A DNA stretch of 64,000 bases from Chitinophaga arvensicola. Its GTDB lineage: Bacteria > Bacteroidota > Bacteroidia > Chitinophagales > Chitinophagaceae. The DNA is taken from NCBI RefSeq assembly GCF_900110835.1, contig NZ_FOJG01000001.1, positions 620,001 to 684,000 of the forward strand, given 5' to 3'. The position numbers were made by a program, and so were the translations under genes. Under the pieces are notes generated by a model that saw only the letters and a program-made list of their open reading frames with translations, searched no databases and was not told the DNA's origin. Each line of letters begins with the position of its first letter. Positions within the stretch are counted from its first letter, which is position 1. Below, in pieces: positions 1 through 8,472 of the stretch.

Positions 1-2
1 GG

Positions 3-296
3 CAAAGTCCTTACCCGGTGATCGTTTGTGGCGACTTTAACGATACACCGGCGTCTTACACCTACTTTACCATAAAAGGGGATTTACAGGACGCTTTTCT
101 GCAAAAAGGTTTGGGAATTGGCCGTACTTTTACAGGGCTTGCACCTACCTTGCGTATTGACTATATTTTTGTCAGTAATCATTTTAAGGTGAATAGCTTC
201 CGGAAAATAAACTCAGACCTGTCTGATCATTATCCTGTAATTACCAATCTAAGCCTGGTTGGGAGTGGAAATACCACCGTAGAAGTAAATAAATAA
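3..296 (+). CDS. endonuclease/exonuclease/phosphatase family protein (3' end only)
   Basis: The reading frame is open from the first bases, so the true start lies upstream and only the last ~97 residues are present. They carry the C-terminal landmarks of the EEP (DNase I-like) fold: GDFNDTP, where Asp and Asn take part in catalysis, RIDYIF, and SDHYPV, whose Asp-His pair closes the active site. Members hydrolyse phosphodiester or phosphomonoester bonds in nucleic acids, inositol phosphates or lipids; the substrate cannot be read from this fragment. Bacteroidota often have secreted or membrane-anchored versions, but the N-terminus is missing here. The fold is well supported and the specific function is unknown. 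Confidence 0.85.
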   Translation, partial: QSPYPVIVCGDFNDTPASYTYFTIKGDLQDAFLQKGLGIGRTFTGLAPTLRIDYIFVSNHFKVNSFRKINSDLSDHYPVITNLSLVGSGNTTVEVNK

Positions 297-374
297 CTGT
301 AACCATTATGAAAATGTATCATATTTTTTGCGCTGACCGATGTTGTTGCCTGCTTGTACCAGGAAAACAATTTT

Positions 375-382
375 TATCTTTG
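375..382 (+). promoter_or_regulatory. -7 promoter box (TATCTTTG) upstream of cysS
   Basis: TATCTTTG matches the Bacteroidota -7 consensus TAnnTTTG. A TTG at 354-356 lies 18 bases upstream, near the usual -33 spacing. Transcription would start around 387, leaving a leader of about 60 nt before the chosen cysS start at 450. Confidence 0.6.
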
Positions 383-449
383 CCATCCATCAACAAAAAA
401 TAAGATGTCAGCACCGGCCCGGCCGGATTACATCTGTCATTTACAGCAT

Positions 450-1949
450 ATGTCAGAACTGAAGATATATAATTCATTACACCGTCAGAAAGAAGTATTT
501 ACACCTTTACACCCGGGCCACGTAGGCATGTATGTGTGCGGCCCTACCGTATCCGGCGAATCACATCTGGGCCATGCCCGTCCGTATATTACGTTTGACG
601 TGGTTTTCCGCTATTTAAAGTACCTGGGATATAAAGTACGTTATGTACGCAATATCACAGATGCCGGCCACTTTGAAGAAGAAGGCCGCGCTGCGGAAGA
701 CAAAATCTCCAAATTTGCCATACTGGAAAAGCTGGAACCCATGGAACTGGTGCAGAAATACACCAACCTGTATCATTGGGCCATGTTGCAATTCGGTTGC
801 CAGGAACCAAGTATAGAACCAACGGCTACCGGTCATATCATTGAGCAGATTGAAATGATCAAAACGATCATGGAAAAAGGTTATGCGTATGAGGTAGACG
901 GCAGCGTGTATTTTGATGTAAAAAAATACGCGGCTAATTACGATTACGGCATCCTGAGCGGTCGTGTACTGGAAGATATGCTTGAAACCACCAGGGAACT
1001 GGAAGGTCAGGACGATAAACATAACAAAGCTGATTTTGCTCTCTGGAAAAAAGCACCCCCAGAACACCTGATGCGCTGGCCCAGCCCATGGGGAGAAGGA
1101 TTTCCCGGATGGCATATTGAGTGCTCTGCCATGAGTGCGAAATATCTCGGCGCGCAATTCGATATCCACGGTGGTGGTATGGATCTGCAATTCCCGCACC
1201 ATGAGTGCGAAATTGCCCAGAGTGAAGTAGCACATGGCGACATGATGGCCCGTTACTGGATGCACAATAATATGATCACCATCAACGGCCGCAAGATGGG
1301 TAAAGCCTATGGCAATACCATTAAGCTGACCGAAATGTTTACCGGCGAAAATCCACAGCTGGACAAGCCATACAGCCCGATGACGATCCGCTTCTTTGTG
1401 TTGCAGACGCATTATCGTGGTACACTGGACTTTTCCAATGAAGCGCTGCAAGCCGCCGAAAAAGGGCTCCAACGCTTGTGGGCAGCTTATGAAACATTGC
1501 AGAAACTGACTTATACCTCTGCCAACGGCCAGGGGATCAACGAAGAACTCGACAAACAGGTTCGTCAGTGGTGCCAGGAATGCCCCGAGTTTATGAACGA
1601 CGATTTCAACACGGCAAAAGTACTCGCCAATTTGTTTGAACTTACGCCGGTGATCAATTCCCTGAAAGGCGGACAGATTAAAATGAATGAAATCAGTGAA
1701 GACACCTTCCAACTGTTACTGCAAACCTGGAACACTTACCTGGTAAATATCCTGGGTATTCAACAGGAGTCAATAGCAGGAGAAGACAATAAACTCGATG
1801 GCGTATTACAGATGCTGATTGAAATGCGGAAGGAAGCCAAAAGCCGTAAGGATTATGCCACTTCCGATAAAATCCGTAACGAATTATTATCTGTAGGCAT
1901 TCAGCTGAAAGATGAAAAAGACGGTACGGTTTCTTACAGTCTTCAATAA
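450..1949 (+). CDS. cysS: cysteinyl-tRNA synthetase
   Basis: Class I aminoacyl-tRNA synthetase that charges tRNA-Cys with cysteine in the cytoplasm. The HIGH motif appears as HLGH (residues 39-42). Zinc ligands expected in the family are visible as Cys30 in MYVCGPT, the Cys of HIECSA and the HHEC stretch. The KMSKS loop reads KMGKAYGN (282-289), with Gly and Ala in place of the two serines. An anticodon-binding helical domain and a short C-terminal tail follow. I chose ATG 450 because [10 protein letters not shown] is a family-like N-terminus and gives 499 residues, the usual length; an ATG at 405 is in frame but adds unrelated sequence. The next gene starts 22 bases downstream, so co-transcription is likely. 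Confidence 0.96.
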   Translation: MSELKIYNSLHRQKEVFTPLHPGHVGMYVCGPTVSGESHLGHARPYITFDVVFRYLKYLGYKVRYVRNITDAGHFEEEGRAAEDKISKFAILEKLEPMELVQKYTNLYHWAMLQFGCQEPSIEPTATGHIIEQIEMIKTIMEKGYAYEVDGSVYFDVKKYAANYDYGILSGRVLEDMLETTRELEGQDDKHNKADFALWKKAPPEHLMRWPSPWGEGFPGWHIECSAMSAKYLGAQFDIHGGGMDLQFPHHECEIAQSEVAHGDMMARYWMHNNMITINGRKMGKAYGNTIKLTEMFTGENPQLDKPYSPMTIRFFVLQTHYRGTLDFSNEALQAAEKGLQRLWAAYETLQKLTYTSANGQGINEELDKQVRQWCQECPEFMNDDFNTAKVLANLFELTPVINSLKGGQIKMNEISEDTFQLLLQTWNTYLVNILGIQQESIAGEDNKLDGVLQMLIEMRKEAKSRKDYATSDKIRNELLSVGIQLKDEKDGTVSYSLQ

Positions 1950-1971
1950 AACATAAATATCCCGGAAGATA

Positions 1972-2964
1972 ATGCGTAAAGCTTTTATTACGCTGACTGC
2001 GCTGGCCTTACTGGCCGGCGCCTGTCAGCAGAACAGCCAGACCACCAGCAATACCAACGATAGTACCGGCGACGGAAAAGTGGCTAAGATAGAGGTACCG
2101 GTACCCGTTTTCCAGGCAGATTCCGCCTACGCGTATACCGCCAGGCAGGTAGCTTTCGGACCGAGGATCCCGAACACACCCGCACAGGAAAAATGTGCCA
2201 GCTGGTTGATCAGCAGTTTCCGCAACTGGGCGGATACCGTGTATGTACAACGCACTACGGTAACCGGACCGAAAGGCGAGAAACTTCCCTGTATCAACAT
2301 CATCGCCAGCTTTAATCCTGCGGCCAAACAGCGCGTTTTGCTGCTGGCTCACTGGGATACCCGCCCCTGGGCAGATGAAGATGCCTTCGACAAAACAAAG
2401 AAACTGGATGGCGCTGATGACGGTGCCAGTGGTGTGGCTGTGCTGATGGAAGTGGCGCGTCAGTTCCGGAAACAAAAACCAGACGCAGGTGTGGACATCC
2501 TGCTGGTAGATGTGGAAGACTACGGTGCTAAGAGCGATGAAAACTCCTTCTGCCTCGGCACCCAGTACTGGGCTAAAAATCCGCATATTCCAGGTTATAA
2601 AGCCAATTATGGTATTCTCCTGGATATGGTTGGCGGACGTGGCACCCAGTTCTATATGGAAGGTTCTTCCAAACAATATGCAGGTGCACAAATGAAAATG
2701 TTCTGGGATGTAGCCAATAAACTGGGCTACTCCGATCTTTTCCGTTACGAAAATAATGGCGCCTTTATTACAGATGATCATATTGCAGTAAACACCATCG
2801 CCAATATTCCTACGTTCGATATCATTGCGCTGCAGGCAAACAATGATTTTGCACCACACTGGCATACTACCAACGACAACATGGATGTGATTGACCGCAA
2901 AACATTGCAGGCAGTAGGCCAGACCTTGTTACAGGTAATTTATACACAGCCTTTCAGTTATTAA
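1972..2964 (+). CDS. M28 family zinc peptidase lipoprotein (glutaminyl cyclase-like)
   Basis: A lipoprotein signal ends in LLAGAC (Cys18), so the protein should be anchored on the periplasmic side or the cell surface. The M28 metal site is recognisable: HWD (His127, Asp129), LDGADDGASG (Asp149/150), VEDYG (Glu182) and a late DDH (about 268-270). The wording around LLLVDVEDYG and the LLDMVGG stretch resembles the glutaminyl-peptide cyclotransferase branch of M28, which turns N-terminal Gln into pyroglutamate; an aminopeptidase role remains possible. The 330-residue length fits this branch. It sits 22 bases after cysS, probably read through from the same promoter without a functional link. Confidence 0.88.
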   Translation: MRKAFITLTALALLAGACQQNSQTTSNTNDSTGDGKVAKIEVPVPVFQADSAYAYTARQVAFGPRIPNTPAQEKCASWLISSFRNWADTVYVQRTTVTGPKGEKLPCINIIASFNPAAKQRVLLLAHWDTRPWADEDAFDKTKKLDGADDGASGVAVLMEVARQFRKQKPDAGVDILLVDVEDYGAKSDENSFCLGTQYWAKNPHIPGYKANYGILLDMVGGRGTQFYMEGSSKQYAGAQMKMFWDVANKLGYSDLFRYENNGAFITDDHIAVNTIANIPTFDIIALQANNDFAPHWHTTNDNMDVIDRKTLQAVGQTLLQVIYTQPFSY

Positions 2965-3023
2965 TATTGCCGACGTTTCCGGGGTGATGGATGATGTGAC
3001 GTATTTACTTTAAACAACAGTTT

Positions 3024-3665
3024 ATGCCCAGGTCAAAAAGCACTCCGGAAGCTGTTCCGTTGCATTATGTAGCGCATCTCAGCAAGGATAAAAAGCTACA
3101 GAAAATTATCAGCGGCCCCTTAACGGAGCTGGCTATACGCAAAAACATCTGCCTGAAACTCATTGGCTCTATCATGAGCCAGCAGTTATCCACCAAAGTG
3201 GCTGATGTGATTTACTCCCGTTTTCTTGATCTCTATGGCCGCCGGGAGCCAACTGCACAGCAAATACTCGATACATCTCCCCTGACACTACGCGGCATCG
3301 GATTATCCAATGCAAAAGTGACCTATGTCCAGAATGTGGCCGCTTTTGTAATAGCGGAAAAACTAACCGACAGCAAGCTGAAAAAAATGGACAATGAGGA
3401 GGTGATTGCTTATCTCACGCAGATCAAAGGTGTAGGACGGTGGACCGTGGAAATGCTGCTGATGTTTCACCTTGGCAGGAATGATGTATTTGCAATGGAC
3501 GACTGGGGCCTGCAACAAGCCATGATCAAGCTTTACAAGCTGGATACGGAAGATAAGAAAGTATTCCGCGATCAGCTGCGGAGAATCACCGAAAAATGGT
3601 CGCCTTACCGCTCCCATGCGTGCCGCTACCTCTGGTCCTGGAAAGATAATACACCTGATAAGTAA
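3024..3665 (+). CDS. AlkA-like DNA-3-methyladenine glycosylase (HhH-GPD)
   Basis: Base-excision repair enzyme that flips out and removes alkylated purines. The helix-hairpin-helix is visible as IKGVGRWTVEML, followed by the catalytic region VFAMDDWGL; the active Asp is one of D159/D160, most likely the second by alignment with the GD-LG form of the family. At 213 residues it is the short type lacking the N-terminal domain of E. coli AlkA. AlkB follows 41 bases later on the same strand, so two alkylation-repair enzymes with different chemistry (base removal and direct demethylation) are probably co-expressed. No Ada-type regulator is present nearby. Confidence 0.9.
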   Translation: MPRSKSTPEAVPLHYVAHLSKDKKLQKIISGPLTELAIRKNICLKLIGSIMSQQLSTKVADVIYSRFLDLYGRREPTAQQILDTSPLTLRGIGLSNAKVTYVQNVAAFVIAEKLTDSKLKKMDNEEVIAYLTQIKGVGRWTVEMLLMFHLGRNDVFAMDDWGLQQAMIKLYKLDTEDKKVFRDQLRRITEKWSPYRSHACRYLWSWKDNTPDK

Positions 3666-3706
3666 CTCAACATATACAATGCGTAGCAGGGTGCTAAATT
3701 AGTGTT

Positions 3707-4324
3707 ATGAATGTGCAGGGAAGTTTTTTTGATGATGGGGAAGCAACCGGTATTTCCTTACTAAATGGCGAACTGGCCTATTACCCACAGTTTTTCAGCC
3801 TGGCGGAGAGTAATGAACTCATGCAGATTTTAAGCGAAAAAATTGCCTGGAAACAGGAATCCATGAAGATGTACGGCAAAGAAGTATTATTTCCACGGCT
3901 GATGGCCTGGTACGGAGATAGTGCCTCTGCTTACGGATTCTCAGGAAACACTTTTTCGCCACAGGCATGGACACCGGAATTATTACAGATCCGTGATCGT
4001 ATCACACCTGTCAGTGGCCAGGTATTCAATAGTGTGCTGCTGAATTTTTACCGGAATGGCAACGACTCTATGGGCTGGCATGCAGATGACGAGTCTGAAC
4101 TGGGCCCGCAACCGGTGATTGCCTCCGTAAACTTCGGCGCCACCCGGCGCTTCCAGCTACGATACAAGAAAGACCACCTACAGAAATATGAATTACCACT
4201 ACAACACGGATCCCTGCTCATGATGAAAGGCACATTACAGGAATACTGGGAACATCAGGTTCCCAAAACCAAGAAAGTATCAGACGGAAGAATTAACCTC
4301 ACGTTCCGGTTTATCCACCCCTAA
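3707..4324 (+). CDS. alkB: alpha-ketoglutarate-dependent dioxygenase AlkB
   Basis: Fe(II)/2-oxoglutarate enzyme that oxidatively removes alkyl groups such as 1-methyladenine and 3-methylcytosine from DNA or RNA. The iron triad is seen as HAD (His125, Asp127) and His183 in WEHQVPK. The 2-oxoglutarate-binding arginines lie in the closing RINLTFRF stretch. NFYRNGNDSMGWHAD is the typical family block. Length (205 residues) is usual for the AlkB2/3-like bacterial group. The stop codon is followed directly by the ATG of the SIR2-like gene, which argues for translational coupling. Confidence 0.93.
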   Translation: MNVQGSFFDDGEATGISLLNGELAYYPQFFSLAESNELMQILSEKIAWKQESMKMYGKEVLFPRLMAWYGDSASAYGFSGNTFSPQAWTPELLQIRDRITPVSGQVFNSVLLNFYRNGNDSMGWHADDESELGPQPVIASVNFGATRRFQLRYKKDHLQKYELPLQHGSLLMMKGTLQEYWEHQVPKTKKVSDGRINLTFRFIHP

Positions 4325-5242
4325 ATGATCGAATGCACTATGAAAAACCTGGTATTATTAATCGGAAACGACATCAACAACATCTCCCGCGGACAAAGCT
4401 GGAGAGACCTGCTGCAGGATATTATCACCTTTTGCCACGCAGGCGATTGTGTGGAACTGGACGACAAAAAACCCTTTCCACTCCTGTATGAAGAAATATT
4501 CCTGACCGCCAGCAAAAATCACCGCATCAGGGAAAAAGACCTGAAATCATTTATTGCCATCAAAGCAGCGGAAATAAAGGCCAACCCGATACACAGCGCT
4601 ATCCGGGAATTAAAGCCCAGCCATATCCTCACCACCAACTACGAGTTCACCCTGGAAGGACAGATCCCGCTGGAAAATACCAGTATCATCAAGGAAAAGT
4701 TCTATAGCATTTTCCGGAAATATGAAGTAGATGGTATTCACTATTGGCATATTCATGGCGACTGCCTCAACCCGATGAGCATCAATCTTGGCTTTGAGCA
4801 CTATGGCGGCCAGTTACAGCTGATGCGTAATTATGTTGTAAGCGGCACGGTATACTCTTCCAAAGACGTTCCCAGGCCTTCTCTACTCCGCAGGATTCAC
4901 GCCCGGGAAGTATATTTTCACTCCTGGATTGACCTGTTCTTTACGGACGATATCCACATTTTCGGATTATCACTCGACTTTGTGGAAACAGACCTCTGGT
5001 GGCTGCTGACTTACAGAGCCCGGCAAAAATTTCATCATAAAAATGTACCAGTGCCCAACCGCATCTTCTACTACATTCCGGAAGAATATATGGTAGCTGC
5101 CAAATATAAACTGGATCTGTTGACGGCTAATGATGTGACCATCGTAAGTCTACCGGGTAAGGATAAACTGGCCTATTATGAGTCTATTATCAGGAAAATT
5201 GAGAAGTCGAGGCAAACAGCCCACCATGGCCACGTAATCTAA
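4325..5242 (+). CDS. SIR2-like domain protein
   Basis: Standalone SIR2-like (Rossmann NAD-binding) protein of 305 residues. The N-terminal nucleotide loop reads LLIGNDINNI (11-20) followed by SWRDLL (25-30), where classic members have GAGxS. HILTTNYEFTLE (100-111) matches the core strand of SIR2_2-type proteins. WHIHGD carries the conserved His144 used for NAD hydrolysis or deacylation. FGLSLDFVETDLWWLL (213-228) matches the late SIR2_2 motif. No zinc ribbon is seen, which argues against a standard protein deacetylase. Family relatives include the NADase effectors of Thoeris and other anti-phage systems; AbiH proteins have a similar GNG loop but lack the rest. The ATG directly abuts the alkB stop; an in-frame ATG at 4340 is an alternative start. 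Function is inferred only. Confidence 0.75.
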   Translation: MIECTMKNLVLLIGNDINNISRGQSWRDLLQDIITFCHAGDCVELDDKKPFPLLYEEIFLTASKNHRIREKDLKSFIAIKAAEIKANPIHSAIRELKPSHILTTNYEFTLEGQIPLENTSIIKEKFYSIFRKYEVDGIHYWHIHGDCLNPMSINLGFEHYGGQLQLMRNYVVSGTVYSSKDVPRPSLLRRIHAREVYFHSWIDLFFTDDIHIFGLSLDFVETDLWWLLTYRARQKFHHKNVPVPNRIFYYIPEEYMVAAKYKLDLLTANDVTIVSLPGKDKLAYYESIIRKIEKSRQTAHHGHVI

Positions 5243-5300
5243 CAAACATCCGCTAAGAATCAATGCTGGCAGCGTTTTTGCAAAATATAGGATAATCCGG

Positions 5301-5335
5301 CAAAAGGCACAACCTCATGGCGCCTTTTGTTGTTA
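5301..5335 (+). terminator. hairpin terminator after the SIR2-like gene
   Basis: CAAAAGGC (5301-5308) pairs with GCCTTTTG (5322-5329) around a 13-nt loop and is followed by a T-rich tail. It separates the glycosylase/alkB/SIR2 run from the next gene. Confidence 0.6.
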
Positions 5336-5355
5336 ATTATTAAAATCTATATTTT

Positions 5356-6801
5356 ATGTTATTCGAATTAGCAATCACCCTGGCCACGACCTTTATGTCG
5401 CCGGTACAAAACAAACCACAGCCCCCGAAAACACAGATCATTTATGTGAAAGAGTCAAAGGAGCCATGCACAGGCGTAGCGCCCATGGAGTGTTTGCAGA
5501 TAAAGGGAGTGAATGATACAGACTGGTCAAATTTTTACACCAATATCAGCGGCTTTAAGTATACGCCCGGCTATCGATATAAATTGCGGGTTAAAATCAC
5601 TTCGATAGCAAACCCTCCGGCAGACGGCTCTTCTCTCAAATACACTTTATTAAAAGTCCTGGAAAAAAAGAAGGTCAACACCAATAGCAGCTGGACTTCC
5701 CTGACCAGCAAAAAATGGATACTCGTAAAAATGGATAGCGAAACGCTTACTGATGGCAGTATCTGGATACAATTCGATCCTGCAAAAAAACGTATCAGCG
5801 GTAAAAGCGGCTGCAATGGCATGATGGGCGGATACACTACCAACGGCAACGCTATCACCTTCAGTAAAACCGCAGGCACGCTGATGGCCTGCCCCGGCGC
5901 GGATGTGATGCGTAGAGAAGCTACTTTTATGAAGCTATTGGGAGATCAGACTTTTCAATATACAACTTCCGGTAATACGGTGAATCTTCAGCAAAATGGT
6001 AATACCGTACTGCAATTCCGACTGGAAGAAAACAGTGGTACTGCCGGCAATTCCAGCAGCAATAACTGGGCTGCAATAGGTGATAAAAAATGGACACTAT
6101 CCATGATCAACGAAGGCGTGATGAGCAATTCCGGTATCTGGCTGCAATTTAACGCTGCCAAAAAACGCTTCAGCGGTAAAGGAGGTTGCAATAATATCTC
6201 CGGTGGTTATACCGTGGTAAAAAATAAGATCACTTTTACACAGGCCATGAGTACCCGCATGATGTGCAGTGATGCAGATGTAATGCGCCGCGAATCGGAT
6301 TTTCTGAAACAATTGGGCGGCCATAGCTTTACGTATACTGTAACAGGTGAAACCGTTAATCTCTACGAAAACGGGAAACTGGTGATGCAATTCACTGTGG
6401 AAGATAATGGTGGCAGTCAGCCTGCCACTGCACCTGGCGATGATAGTCAATGGGCTTTTATCGGTAGCAAAAAATGGAGCGTACTCAAACTGAATGATGC
6501 TACCCTTTCCAATTCCGGTATCTGGCTGGAATTCGATACCAAACAAAAACGCTTCCACGGTAAAGGCGGCTGTAACAGCATTTCCGGCGGCTATAACGCT
6601 ACTGCAGATCAAATCAAATTCACACAAGGTATCAGTACCCGCATGGCTTGCATAGATGCGAAAGTAATGCGCCGGGAAACAGAATTCCTGAAACTGATCA
6701 GCGACAATACCTTCCGCTATGATATAGCGGAACAAACGCTGAACCTTTATAAAGATGGAAAACTGGTCGTAATTTTTGGTATGCAGGATAAAACACTGTA
6801 G
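5356..6801 (+). CDS. DUF4377 + three tandem META domains, secreted
   Basis: 481 residues. After a short hydrophobic N-terminus comes a DUF4377-like domain (about 20-110) and then three successive META (HslJ-like) domains at about 113-225, 235-350 and 367-480. Each repeat contains a KKW start, a GIWL/IWI strand, KR(F/I)xGKxGCN, an F(T/S) strand, an M-A/M-C turn and the conserved VMRRExxFxK helix. Every META unit keeps two cysteines that could pair, suggesting a periplasmic or surface location. META proteins are linked to heat or antibiotic stress and motility in other bacteria, but no biochemical activity is known. Units 2 and 3 are most alike, consistent with stepwise internal duplication. 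Flanking terminators make it monocistronic. Confidence 0.85.
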   Translation: MLFELAITLATTFMSPVQNKPQPPKTQIIYVKESKEPCTGVAPMECLQIKGVNDTDWSNFYTNISGFKYTPGYRYKLRVKITSIANPPADGSSLKYTLLKVLEKKKVNTNSSWTSLTSKKWILVKMDSETLTDGSIWIQFDPAKKRISGKSGCNGMMGGYTTNGNAITFSKTAGTLMACPGADVMRREATFMKLLGDQTFQYTTSGNTVNLQQNGNTVLQFRLEENSGTAGNSSSNNWAAIGDKKWTLSMINEGVMSNSGIWLQFNAAKKRFSGKGGCNNISGGYTVVKNKITFTQAMSTRMMCSDADVMRRESDFLKQLGGHSFTYTVTGETVNLYENGKLVMQFTVEDNGGSQPATAPGDDSQWAFIGSKKWSVLKLNDATLSNSGIWLEFDTKQKRFHGKGGCNSISGGYNATADQIKFTQGISTRMACIDAKVMRRETEFLKLISDNTFRYDIAEQTLNLYKDGKLVVIFGMQDKTL

Positions 6802-6850
6802 ATAAAAAGAACCGGGTGGTTGATCAAAACCGGCAAAGCACGATACGTAT

Positions 6851-6894
6851 AAAGCGGAAGGGCTAATGTTAATAAACATTGGCCCTTCCGCTTT
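6851..6894. terminator. long bidirectional hairpin terminator
   Basis: A 20-bp stem (one G-T pair) with a 4-nt AATA loop. The arms begin AAAGCGGAAGGGC and end GCCCTTCCGCTTT. It lies between the convergent META gene (+) and AraC gene (-) and could stop transcription from both sides. The rest of 6895-7040 shows no supported feature. Confidence 0.75.
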
Positions 6895-7040
6895 ATGAAT
6901 GCAGACATCATGCCTCTAAAAATATCTCGGTGCGGGTATACGCCCACCATTTTTGGAGCAGATGTTTCAAATAACTTTAACGCTGTACACATTTTCCTGA
7001 AAGATAGCACCAACCGTTCCGGCGAAGGTTGCAAATAGCC

Positions 7041-7808
7041 TTAACGTTGTATAAATCCGGTAGGGCTCTCCCCTGCAAATGCCTTGAACTCTCTTGTCAG
7101 GTGTGCATGATCATAAAATCCATTATCAAGTGCCAGTGAAAGCAAAGGCTTATCTGGGTGCACTTTCAACTGTTGCTTTAAATGCAGAAATCTTACAATG
7201 CGGGTAAATGTCTTTGGAGATACGCCCACCGACTGCAAAAAATGTCTTTCAAAATTACGGGTACTCATATACGCCTGCATTGCCAGTGTCTTTATGTCAA
7301 CTGCTCCGTGTACGTGGCGAATTAAAGCAATACTTTCCTGCAGTTTGTCTGCGTTGATAGTACGTGCAGGCAATCGCTGCAACAGGAAATTGTTGAGCGA
7401 ATTAATTTTTTCTGTGACCGTCCTTGCCTTTAACAGCAAGGGTTCCAGCAAATGCTGCCATCCGGCAGAAATATCTGTTAAACAGGCGTGATCATCTGTA
7501 ATCGACTGCAAGGGCCATCCGGTGAAAGCAGCAAGCGCACCAGGATGAAATCGGATTCCTAACAAATAGGTATATGGTAAAACAACCGTATCCCGGAAAG
7601 TAGTCATAGTGCCAACAACAAAAGCATTCCCGGGCATCACCTGTAGCCCTCCATTTCCTGCTGCGATAACATCTTCCGAAATATTAAAAATAATATCTGC
7701 ACAGGTATCCGGCAAAATGCGGTGCACACTTGCGTATACACCACCGCTAACCCAATAGGCATCTACATAAGCAGCCAGTAAAGGATGTGGACGGATGGTT
7801 TTAAACAT
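7041..7808 (-). CDS. AraC family transcriptional regulator
   Basis: 255-residue regulator. The N-terminal half (about 1-140) has the DUF6597-like pattern of AraC proteins without a jelly-roll cupin: ILPDTCADIIFN and LLGIRFHPGAL. The C-terminal half (about 160-255) has the two helix-turn-helix motifs, including MSTRNFERHFLQSVGVSPK and LALDNGFYDHAHLTREFK, ending in the usual SPTGF. The effector and targets are unknown. It is transcribed in the same direction as the IPT/TIG lipoprotein upstream of it, with a long inverted repeat between them. Confidence 0.9.
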   Translation of the reverse strand: MFKTIRPHPLLAAYVDAYWVSGGVYASVHRILPDTCADIIFNISEDVIAAGNGGLQVMPGNAFVVGTMTTFRDTVVLPYTYLLGIRFHPGALAAFTGWPLQSITDDHACLTDISAGWQHLLEPLLLKARTVTEKINSLNNFLLQRLPARTINADKLQESIALIRHVHGAVDIKTLAMQAYMSTRNFERHFLQSVGVSPKTFTRIVRFLHLKQQLKVHPDKPLLSLALDNGFYDHAHLTREFKAFAGESPTGFIQR

Positions 7809-7832
7809 CCCTGTAAATTACTGCATTATCCT

Positions 7833-7909
7833 TAATTACGGTTCTATACATAGCGCCGCCTGCGAAAGAAAAACTTCGCATTGATCAACTATATATAAAA
7901 CCGTAATTA
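7833..7909. repeat. 77-bp element with 11-bp perfect inverted ends
   Basis: TAATTACGGTT (7833-7843) and AACCGTAATTA (7899-7909) are exact inverted copies. Inside lies a second hairpin, TGCGAA/TTCGCA, around an A-rich loop. Not followed by a T-run on either strand, so it may be an operator pair, a folded leader of the AraC gene, or a small mobile or structured remnant. Confidence 0.5.
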
Positions 7910-7923
7910 TTAATTCATCCCGA

Positions 7924-8268
7924 TTATTTTGCCGCTACCAGTTTTGGGTGATAGGCAAACAGCATGGCGTTGGAAACATTGTCGCCCACAGCCACCACAA
8001 CGGGTACTGTAGCTGCTTTCTGTACAGGTACCTGTACTAACAGGTAGTTGGCATTCGCCCGCAGAATCTGCGCAGGCACGTTACCAAAACTCACCTTGTT
8101 CAGGTGGCGGTCTTCACTAAAACCATGTCCTTTAATCATCAGGAAATTACCTGCATGTCCTTCTACAGTAACTACTTCAGCGGTGTTTTCTGTTGGATTC
8201 GGGGAACAAGCCGTCATGGCTGTAATTAACAGCATAAGGGCTGTCACAAACAATTTAAAATGTGTCAT
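7924..8268 (-). CDS. small IPT/TIG-domain lipoprotein
   Basis: 114 residues with a lipoprotein signal ending LITAMTAC (Cys21). The mature part resembles one IPT/TIG immunoglobulin-like domain: a VEGHAGNFLMIKGHGF start, a KVSFGNVPAQI strand and a VPV-AVGDNVSN end. IPT/TIG folds in Bacteroidota surface proteins usually bind carbohydrate or act as spacers; alone at this size, it could be a small surface-binding protein. No clear partner gene is adjacent. Confidence 0.75.
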   Translation of the reverse strand: MTHFKLFVTALMLLITAMTACSPNPTENTAEVVTVEGHAGNFLMIKGHGFSEDRHLNKVSFGNVPAQILRANANYLLVQVPVQKAATVPVVVAVGDNVSNAMLFAYHPKLVAAK

Positions 8269-8387
8269 CTTATTTTTCTTCTCTTTTGGGGGGGCATCAT
8301 GCCCTGTTACAAATAATTCACCGGGGTTAACACTATCGCAATTGCAACTCTATTCGCAACAGCATATATTCGGTATTCAAACGGACG

Positions 8388-8395
8388 CAAATTTA
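8388..8395 (-). promoter_or_regulatory. -7 box for the IPT/TIG lipoprotein gene
   Basis: On the minus strand this reads TAAATTTG, a match to TAnnTTTG, with TTTG 23 bases upstream (8419-8422). It implies a leader of about 110 nt. Confidence 0.5.
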
Positions 8396-8472
8396 CAACC
8401 ATTCTTTCAATAAAAATACAAACGCATAAAAAAATACGTAAAATTACGTAGACGGGTATATGAAATAAGTAA

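Noticed and set aside
615..1712. Long minus-strand open frame across cysS (365 codons)
   Set aside because: Antisense shadow of cysS; no domain, start context or promoter.
6747..7034. 95-codon minus-strand frame between the AraC and META genes
   Set aside because: Runs through the terminator hairpin and the META gene end; no recognisable protein character. A 47-codon plus-strand frame at 6895-7038 was rejected for the same lack of support.
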